Part shown: one piece after another, positions 6,848 to 12,503 of the stretch
Layout: each line of letters starts with the position of its first letter
Position numbering within the stretch: the first letter of the stretch is position 1
Assembly: GCA_900642245.1 (NCBI GenBank)
Contig: CAAAJI010000031.1
Span: 271,877-284,379 of the forward strand
Reading direction: 5' to 3'
DNA from: Fragilaria radians
Taxonomy: Eukaryota > Bacillariophyta > Fragilariophyceae > Fragilariales > Fragilariaceae
DNA: 12,503 nt
Program-made: the position numbers and the translations under genes
Notes under the pieces: model-generated
The model's input: only the letters and a program-made list of their open reading frames with translations
What the model was told of the DNA's origin: nothing
Databases searched by the model: none

Positions 6848-8659
6848 ATGATGATTACCGAGGAGAAAAATGAAAGGACGACAAAAGAAGAAGTATCAAA
6901 CGATCAATCAATCTCACGTGAACAACGCAAAAAGTCAAAAAAATTAACTCCTGCTGAATCGAATTGTCCTCAAGAAGAAATACCACCGAGTATTGCTTTT
7001 GAACAAGGTAATCGAAACGATGGTGAGCAAAAAGGAAAAGCGAAGGATCATTCTCATGTCCGAAAAGTCAAAAGGAAAGCCAAAACTGAATCAATTAATC
7101 ATGCTGATTTACAATATATAGCAAAAAAGCAGTGTAGGGATAAGGACAAAATAAACGAATGCCATAAATCAAATTTGAATGTCGCCACGCTGGAAACCAT
7201 GATTATTAGCACAGACGACAAAAATCATCCAAGTCATGCCAAAAAAGAAAATGTAGCATCAACGAAAGTGCATGACACGTCTTCGAATATGAATACGATT
7301 AGCGAGCAAAAATCTGCTTCACCAAAGTTAAAAGTTCAGGAAGGAAAGCAATCTCGTTCTACGCACGATGCTAAGTTTCCTCCAATTTCCCATCGCCTAG
7401 CTTTTGATGAGGAAACTAGAGGTCAGAAAGTAAAAAATAATCAAAGTTCTAATTTATTTCAACAAGACTCCAGTGAAGAAGGAAGCCAAAAAGAAGATAA
7501 ACAATCATTACCAACCATGTCAAATATTGAGGATTCTTCTAAAGTATCGCCACCTTTGCAGCTACCAAGTCCATCGCCTGGGTTACAGCTACTGCATTCC
7601 GGACCATACTTATTACATCCTGTTCCGCCTTTACCAAATCCATTTCGTCTTTCTTTACCGTCGAATTTTCTGCCTTTAGCAGGTAATTATCCCAGCGAGC
7701 AAGCAACACTTCATGCATCAGCCTTGAACATAGAGTTCGCACAGAGGATCGGTCATCTAATGGCATTAAATCCGTTGCTCGGCCAATCAATGCTTTGGCA
7801 GATGATGAATTCGATTCCAAATAGCGCACCAAGTAGACCAATCCCATTCGGCTTTCCTTACGGAACTATGTATCTGCCTTCCTGGCCGAATGTAATTCCA
7901 GCAGCATCACTTCCAGTGAATTCAAATTTAAACCAAAATCAAGGTCCAAATAGCATGGCAAATAGAGTGCAGACATCACAGAGTTCCAATGCTCGGGATG
8001 AAGATTACCCGGAATCAAGACATAAACAATCTTGTGAAATTAAGGATAACACTACAGCTTCAGATGTTAATTCACAGAATAATAACGACTTAGGTATGGA
8101 GATCCCAATGCCTTTTCTTCATTCTCCGAAGTTACAATCATGCTTTACGCATGAATCCATTGGACCTGATGTACCAGAATGCCTTCCGGCCGTTCTTGCA
8201 CTTCCCAACGATGAAGCAAAGCTGTCTTCTTTTCAATATTTATTGCGGCAGCAGATTGAAGCTTTCAAGGCAACTGAAGATGATATTATTACTCACGCTC
8301 GAGGGCGAAATAAACCTATTATCTTGAACCAAGTTGGAATTCGATGTAGGCATTGTGCTTCATGCCCTCTCAGTCAAAGAAAGAAAGGAGCAGTGTATTT
8401 CCCATTCACTTTGTTAGGCGTGTATCAAGCGGCTCAAAATATGGCATCTTCTCATTTCATTCAAGGAAATTGTGCTGAAATTCCTTCTGAAACGACGTCG
8501 AAACTGGTTGAAAGTGTCGCATCAAAATCAGTTGTTGGCTCCGGAAAAGAATTTTGGGCAAAGTCAGGTCGTACTATCGGCCTCGTAGACACAGACCAAG
8601 GAATAAGGTTTATCCGCGATCTCGTTACATCGTCCAATGAATCCAAGAGAGGGCATTAA
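6848..8659 (+). CDS. Long disordered protein with C-terminal conserved Cys/His (putative zinc) domain
   Basis: The protein has 603 residues; the ATG follows directly on an in-frame TGA (6845-6847). Residues 1-235 are highly charged, rich in Lys, Glu, Ser and Asn, with a basic patch KVKRKAK (73-79) that could be a nuclear localisation signal. Residues 236-350 are rich in Pro and Leu, and 355-415 are rich in Asn, Gln and Ser. The only clearly folded part is at about 455-592. It holds a helix (FQYLLRQQIEAFKATEDDI), GRNKPIILNQVGIRCRHC (486-503), GAVYFPF (514-520), YQAAQNMASSH (526-536), C542 and a final GLVDTDQGIRF (578-588). Cys500, Cys503, Cys506, His536 and Cys542 are candidate metal ligands. 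I recall this domain as a repeated, uncharacterised family in diatom genomes, often attached to disordered tails. A nuclear or regulatory role is inference only. Codon use is as in the neighbours. Confidence 0.82.
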   Translation: MMITEEKNERTTKEEVSNDQSISREQRKKSKKLTPAESNCPQEEIPPSIAFEQGNRNDGEQKGKAKDHSHVRKVKRKAKTESINHADLQYIAKKQCRDKDKINECHKSNLNVATLETMIISTDDKNHPSHAKKENVASTKVHDTSSNMNTISEQKSASPKLKVQEGKQSRSTHDAKFPPISHRLAFDEETRGQKVKNNQSSNLFQQDSSEEGSQKEDKQSLPTMSNIEDSSKVSPPLQLPSPSPGLQLLHSGPYLLHPVPPLPNPFRLSLPSNFLPLAGNYPSEQATLHASALNIEFAQRIGHLMALNPLLGQSMLWQMMNSIPNSAPSRPIPFGFPYGTMYLPSWPNVIPAASLPVNSNLNQNQGPNSMANRVQTSQSSNARDEDYPESRHKQSCEIKDNTTASDVNSQNNNDLGMEIPMPFLHSPKLQSCFTHESIGPDVPECLPAVLALPNDEAKLSSFQYLLRQQIEAFKATEDDIITHARGRNKPIILNQVGIRCRHCASCPLSQRKKGAVYFPFTLLGVYQAAQNMASSHFIQGNCAEIPSETTSKLVESVASKSVVGSGKEFWAKSGRTIGLVDTDQGIRFIRDLVTSSNESKRGH

Positions 8660-8840
8660 GGTTTGTAGTATTTTATTTCCCTTCAAATTTTGCAGGAACC
8701 GTCGGTTAATGGATTAATTGCAGGATTTCAAAGTATCAAAGAAGTTCAGCAGTGCTTCTATGGATACTTGATATTCAAAATCAATATTTCCCATGCTAGA
8801 CGTGTAAAGTGGTAATTCTCTTCAGCCTACTGGAACCTAA

Positions 8841-9145
8841 ATGAGTGCGAGTATTGTTACATACGACGATCTGAGGAGACAATTTTCGAAATTCATGACC
8901 ACAGCGCATGGTATGCATTTTTCAAGCATAAATCAAAATATACTTCACCCTTTGAATTGGATCGGAAAATATGAAAGTGGCATTGCTGAATACACTCCTG
9001 CATTACGCAAAATCAGGAGAGGCCATGAAAAAAGATATTCTTTCCCTTAGGCGAACTCGGTCGTGTCTGGTTAAAGCCAATCTTGACTCTCTTTGAGGCA
9101 GATCAAATGCGACTCCTTCACTTAGTTATTGCGTATGAAACTTGA
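8841..9145 (+). CDS. Possible small spliced gene, unrecognised
   Basis: An ATG at 8841 opens a frame that runs unspliced to TAG at 9048-9050 (69 residues). A GTATGC donor at 8911 and a TTTCCCTTAG acceptor ending at 9050 would instead define a 140-nt intron. Removing it joins exon 8841-8910 to 9051-9145. This gives 54 residues ending GRVWLKPILTLFEADQMRLL and a short tail before TGA. The second exon reads well, but nothing matches a family I know, and no strong polyadenylation signal is near. It could equally be an intergenic accident or the edge of a decayed gene. Confidence 0.2.
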
Positions 9146-9863
9146 TTCAAGACAAATTGAAGTATCTGGCTTGGAGTTAGTGTCTTGTCATTTAGAATAA
9201 CAATCGTGCTTCTGGAGGTCGAAGTAACTAACAGAACTTAGTAGGGTTAGAATTGTGAAGAAATACAAGCACTGGTTGTGACAATGTGACCTTTATGTGT
9301 GATGTCACATAAAAATCGTGACGTACACTTTAAAGCAATCGGAAGTCTGATTTTTTCTTAAGTGTAAACCGGAATTCCAAGGTTCCAGACCGAGAGACAT
9401 CTTCGATACATAAGCCAAAAGATCAATGCGAAAATTTCCCTGCAACATGTATCTAATAATCAGTTCAATTACCTTTGACCTACTTCTGAATTGCTTTGGC
9501 TCAAGATTTTACATATGTAGCCTCATCACTTTCATGACGGTAAAGTACTCCAAGATTTTGCTTAGAGAAATGAGTATGCGTTCTTACTGTCTGTCTCTAG
9601 TCCCTTTGTGACGTTGACAAGTTATTCCGTGGATGAATCACGAACGATTTGCAACGCTGAAAATAAGTTTTTGCTAACTTCTATATTCCTTGACAAAATA
9701 AAGATTAACACTCTGTGTCAGACTCAAAAGTATTTTGGAAAATGCGAACCTAGCCTATTTCTAAATTAACCATTGTGATTGCTTGCTAGTAGTGTGTTTA
9801 ACAAGAGATAATAATAACAGACTGATCTAAGACTTGCATGATTGTTGAGTCACTAGATTCTTT
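9146..9863. other. Intergenic DNA with no supported gene
   Basis: The only ATG frame of note (9426-9611, 61 codons) is a hydrophobic AT-rich run without domain features. The stretch holds a GTGAC cluster listed separately, an AATAAA at 9697-9702 and a CRE-like TGACGT at 9609-9614. I see no RNA gene and no repeat copy. Confidence 0.5.
9278..9322. promoter_or_regulatory. Cluster of four GTGAC/GTCAC motifs with an inverted repeat
   Basis: GTGAC occurs at 9278-9282, 9286-9290 and 9318-9322, and GTCAC at 9304-9308. ATGTGAC (9284-9290) and GTCACAT (9304-9310) form a 7-bp inverted repeat around 13 bases. The last copy continues into the CRE core TGACGT (9319-9324). The density looks like a transcription-factor binding cluster, but no clear gene starts beside it. 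Confidence 0.25.
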
Positions 9864-10163
9864 TCAGGTAGTGCATGACCATGAAGGCAGAGATATTGCA
9901 AATTGCACATGGATGCATAATATGAAGGGGACAATCTTGAAAAAAATAATTAAATTCCACCCTAAATAGAGAAAGTTTTCTGATAGCTTGCCGAGAAAAG
10001 GAATAGGGAGCAAGATATGGTCAATTCCAACTTCTCTTTTCCTTTTCAGTGTATTAATAAAAAAAGAAATATAAGCAAGTGAGAATACACCTTTTATCAA
10101 AGAATTCTGAATATTTTTTATCGTTGCCTCATCTTTTTGTAAGGGATTGACTTTAGTTTCCAT
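9864..10163 (-). CDS. Possible exon sequence or decayed gene, part 2
   Basis: This is an open frame of 99 codons with ATG, hydrophobic in its second half, and no recognised domain. Acceptor-like runs occur inside it (for example TTTCTCTATTTAG). It lies just downstream on the minus strand of the frame at 10172-10450, in a different phase. The pair could be exons of one gene, a frameshifted remnant, or AT-rich chance. Confidence 0.15.
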   Translation of the reverse strand: METKVNPLQKDEATIKNIQNSLIKGVFSLAYISFFINTLKRKREVGIDHILLPIPFLGKLSENFLYLGWNLIIFFKIVPFILCIHVQFAISLPSWSCTT

Positions 10164-10171
10164 GTGGCTGG

Positions 10172-10450
10172 CTATTTATATTTTTTTGAATTTACTTTAA
10201 ACATCAGAATGTCTTTCAAATGAAAGGTGAATGCCTTTCTGTATGGATTGCCATCACCAGATATGATTCTGTGAATTGGAATTTTGGTTATTCCATCTCC
10301 GAGTCTCATTGCTTTGATCTCAAGTTGATAGATTAGTTGACACTGATTTTCACATCTTGCTATAAATAGAAGAAAACCTAGGGTGTCACTGTTAATGCTT
10401 AAAAAAATGAATACATTGAATGACATGAATTTAGAGTTTAGATTTGGCAT
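10172..10450 (-). CDS. Possible exon sequence or decayed gene, part 1
   Basis: This is an open frame of 92 codons. Its first third is AT-rich and ends in a strong acceptor-like tract, TTTTCTTCTATTTATAG, at 10360-10376. The part after it (10359-10172) reads much more like a protein, with MRLGDGITKIPIHRIISGDG and NPYRKAFTFHLKDIL. This suggests an exon starting at 10359 whose upstream exon is not located. No family was recognised. Confidence 0.22.
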   Translation of the reverse strand: MPNLNSKFMSFNVFIFLSINSDTLGFLLFIARCENQCQLIYQLEIKAMRLGDGITKIPIHRIISGDGNPYRKAFTFHLKDILMFKVNSKKYK

Positions 10451-10577
10451 AACGATTTTACGCTGCTTCCATATATTATCAATTCATTAGGAAGTTGGAG
10501 TTCATGAAGAGAGTAATTTAAATGACATCGATGCTATGCACTGAGCGTTAGTAGATATGAAACTCCAGGAAAAGTTG

Positions 10578-12392
10578 CTATTCCGTTACCTCTAGAAAGA
10601 TTCGCTGAAGATGATTCAAGAATAATTTAGCATCCGTATCGGCATTACCACTGTTGGATGATAATTGTGCCAATTGAAGAATATCATTTCGAGTCGCATC
10701 TGGTATTCCCCCATTCTCATCCAAGAGTATAACAAACGTATCCATAATGGTCAAATTTGTCATTGTAGGTGCTGATCGAAGCAGTGTCGGTAAATCGCTG
10801 TATTTATCCAACTTTACTTTCCTCATGGCATCAGGATTGTTAGCAACCGTCACTTCGATAATGACAAGTTTGTCATCCCCCACAACACAACAGAGATCTG
10901 GAGCACGAAGCTTATCTACAATGGGCTTCACATGGAGTAACCATTTCCATTTGACTATGGGTTGGTCTCGAATGATGTCCGTTGCACCTCGTCCGATGAG
11001 CCATTCTGTCACAGCGCGAAGTATGGCATTGTGTCGTCGTCTCACATACAAGGAACGAGTATATGCTTCTCGACGTCGTCTTGTATTTGCTGAAATTCCA
11101 GTTTGATGGAATTCTTTTGGTTCATCCTTTCTTTTATTGTTCTCTGGAATATTGCAATCCTTCGTTGTTGGAGCTGGACAAAGCAAAACTCCAATTGGAA
11201 TATGATCCGAAGGAAATCCAGAAGGAACATTCGGAAGTCCATTCATAATAATCTGAGTACGATTCAGGTCATTAGGATCCACAGTTGCCAAGACAGAATC
11301 AACGCGGAGTGATGCAGAAACGTGTGGTTGAGAGTCCTGAGCCCGTCGGGATTGCGCACTAAGTCGCCTTGCTTTTCTTTTACCAACAAATTCGGTTGTC
11401 TGTGTGGTGATTACAGAGTAAGCTTTATCTTGTCGAGATGCAAAATAAATATGATCCATACATCCCGGTCCTCGGCCTGTTAATGCCACAGTAACTGGTG
11501 CAGCAACTTGTCGCATACCATTGCCATAAATGTCTTGAAATCTAAATTGATGTTTCATGGCATAGGCAGCCTCCTTGGATACCTTCGCTTTGTAATTACG
11601 CTCTTGCAATGTTCCATATTGAGCAGATCCAATTTCGAGTAGTCTAGCCGCAACAGAATTCTGATCCGAGTTGAAATCACCTGCGACAATGGCCGCACCG
11701 TCAAGTGCCGATAGGAACCTTGGTGATGCACAACTAGCAATACTTTTAATGGTTGTTGACATTGCCTTCAAACGACCTTCGATTGCAGCAGGCTTAGCTG
11801 GTAGATGTACATTTCCAATACAGAACACAGCCCCTGTTTCAATTTCTTCCAATTGTACTACCATGCCACGACGAAAGCAATCTGGTGATATTAAATTATG
11901 TTTCTTGGACCTCCAAGCGACGCATAAACCAACGACATCTCCTCTTCGATTTGGATGTAACGCAGACCAAAGATAAGAATCGTAACCAGCATTGCCATTT
12001 GAAGATTGTTCTTCCAATAGTTCACGTAATGAATTTTCTAAAACTTCGTTACCACCCTCTACTTCTTGTAAGCAAAGTACGTCTGCGTTAGCTTGCTTTG
12101 CCATCCGTATTGCCATTGGAACACGATTCATTCGATCATGCATTATGAGACTATCATTATCTTCCACTCCAAGCCAATGATAGGATGGCGCAAGAATATT
12201 CAATGAGACAACACTCAATTCTCCCGCATCGGTATCCCGAAAACTCTCACCGGGAAGCAAAATATTCGGCGATATATTGTTGTTGATATTATTTTTTGTA
12301 GTAGTTACCTTCACATGGTTCATACCAAGTTGAATACATGACACAAGGTTCCATTTCCATGCCACCAACGAACCAAATATCAACAAACGCAT
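10578..12392 (-). CDS. EEP-family phosphodiesterase/nuclease fused to an R2-like restriction-type endonuclease domain
   Basis: The protein has 604 residues; the ATG at 12392 has an in-frame TGA 12 nt upstream. A hydrophobic N-terminus (3-19) may be a signal peptide. The EEP domain spans about 58-405 and is closer to CCR4/nocturnin/Angel-type enzymes than to AP endonucleases. It has N65 in SLNILAPSY, E110 in LQEVEGG, H196 in GNVHL, D239 and N241 in GDFNS, D313-H314 in MDHIYF and D396-H397 in PSDHIPI, so all metal and catalytic positions appear intact. A basic insert of about 60 residues (335-390) precedes the last motif. After a linker (406-440) comes a second domain (about 441-560) with R453-H454-N455, P498-D499, E513 thirteen residues later, and K525, K527 and K530-Y531. 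RHN plus PD-x12-14-(D/E) is the signature of R2-type retrotransposon endonucleases, a PD-(D/E)xK fold. No reverse transcriptase or zinc knuckle is present. Substrate (RNA, DNA or a nucleotide) is open. Confidence 0.83.
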   Translation of the reverse strand: MRLLIFGSLVAWKWNLVSCIQLGMNHVKVTTTKNNINNNISPNILLPGESFRDTDAGELSVVSLNILAPSYHWLGVEDNDSLIMHDRMNRVPMAIRMAKQANADVLCLQEVEGGNEVLENSLRELLEEQSSNGNAGYDSYLWSALHPNRRGDVVGLCVAWRSKKHNLISPDCFRRGMVVQLEEIETGAVFCIGNVHLPAKPAAIEGRLKAMSTTIKSIASCASPRFLSALDGAAIVAGDFNSDQNSVAARLLEIGSAQYGTLQERNYKAKVSKEAAYAMKHQFRFQDIYGNGMRQVAAPVTVALTGRGPGCMDHIYFASRQDKAYSVITTQTTEFVGKRKARRLSAQSRRAQDSQPHVSASLRVDSVLATVDPNDLNRTQIIMNGLPNVPSGFPSDHIPIGVLLCPAPTTKDCNIPENNKRKDEPKEFHQTGISANTRRRREAYTRSLYVRRRHNAILRAVTEWLIGRGATDIIRDQPIVKWKWLLHVKPIVDKLRAPDLCCVVGDDKLVIIEVTVANNPDAMRKVKLDKYSDLPTLLRSAPTMTNLTIMDTFVILLDENGGIPDATRNDILQLAQLSSNSGNADTDAKLFLNHLQRIFLEVTE

Positions 12393-12503
12393 TTTTGGAT
12401 GGCTTCAAGTAATTAGTACATTATGCAGTACATCTGGAGGCCATTCACATCATGATTTCGACAATTTTTTAACTGGCACATATAAATTTGATAATAAAAG
12501 GAT
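12393..12503 (-). promoter_or_regulatory. Upstream sequence of the EEP fusion gene
   Basis: The last 111 bases hold the 5' flank of the minus-strand gene. No clear TATA box in the right orientation and no further coding sequence is visible before the window ends. Confidence 0.25.

Noticed and set aside
7539..7847. 102-codon frame on the minus strand
   Set aside because: It lies wholly inside the CxxC-domain gene in antisense and has no recognisable domain; it arises from the Pro/Leu-rich stretch.
8661..8695. GTTTGT...TTTTGCAG as an intron extending the CxxC-domain protein
   Set aside because: At 35 nt it is too short for a usual intron, and it lies after the stop codon; the conserved domain is already complete.
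9299..9351. Box C/D snoRNA (GTGATGT ... CTGA)
   Set aside because: Box C has a mismatch, there is no terminal stem and no C'/D' boxes.
9426..9611. 61-codon ATG frame
   Set aside because: The translation is hydrophobic and AT-driven, with no domain or supporting context.
10578..12392. Active non-LTR retrotransposon
   Set aside because: There is no reverse transcriptase, zinc knuckle, poly(A) tail or target-site duplication, and the EEP part resembles CCR4/nocturnin-type host enzymes.

Overview
The window reads as nuclear DNA of a unicellular eukaryote, most likely a diatom or a related stramenopile. It is AT-rich, with long and mostly intronless genes on both strands and short gaps between them. 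One 95-nt GTATGT...TAG intron can be demonstrated by restored protein homology. Two proteins (the SGNH-hydrolase-like membrane protein and the CxxC-domain protein) resemble families that I recall mainly from diatom genomes. That taxonomic assignment rests on recall and was not tested by a search. There is no sign of operons, ribosome-binding sites, CRISPR arrays, insertion sequences, rRNA or tRNA.

Layout. (1) 36-1189, plus strand: a two-exon gene for a full-length YeeE/YedE (thiosulfate/sulfur-compound) transporter. (2) 1387-2640, minus strand, convergent with (1): a single-pass membrane protein with an SGNH-hydrolase-like lumenal domain that seems to lack the nucleophile serine. (3) 2641-2889: a 249-bp divergent promoter region. 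(4) 2890-5664, plus strand: a PH domain, a membrane hairpin and an EDR2-type DUF1336 domain, so a probable lipid-binding membrane protein. (5) 5665-6847: 3' UTR and AT-rich intergenic DNA with one possible minus-strand exon. (6) 6848-8659, plus strand: a long disordered protein ending in a conserved Cys/His domain. (7) 8660-10577: about 1.9 kb without a convincing gene, holding a possible small spliced gene, a cluster of GTGAC motifs and two AT-rich minus-strand open frames with possible splice sites. (8) 10578-12392, minus strand: an exonuclease/endonuclease/phosphatase (EEP) protein with all catalytic motifs, fused to a C-terminal domain carrying the RHN and PD-x13-E signature of the restriction-like endonuclease of R2-type retrotransposons. 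No reverse transcriptase is present.

The genes do not form an evident pathway; this looks like ordinary eukaryotic gene order. The observation most worth following up is the EEP plus R2-like nuclease fusion. Next are the PH/membrane/DUF1336 architecture without a START domain, and the apparently inactive SGNH-like protein.
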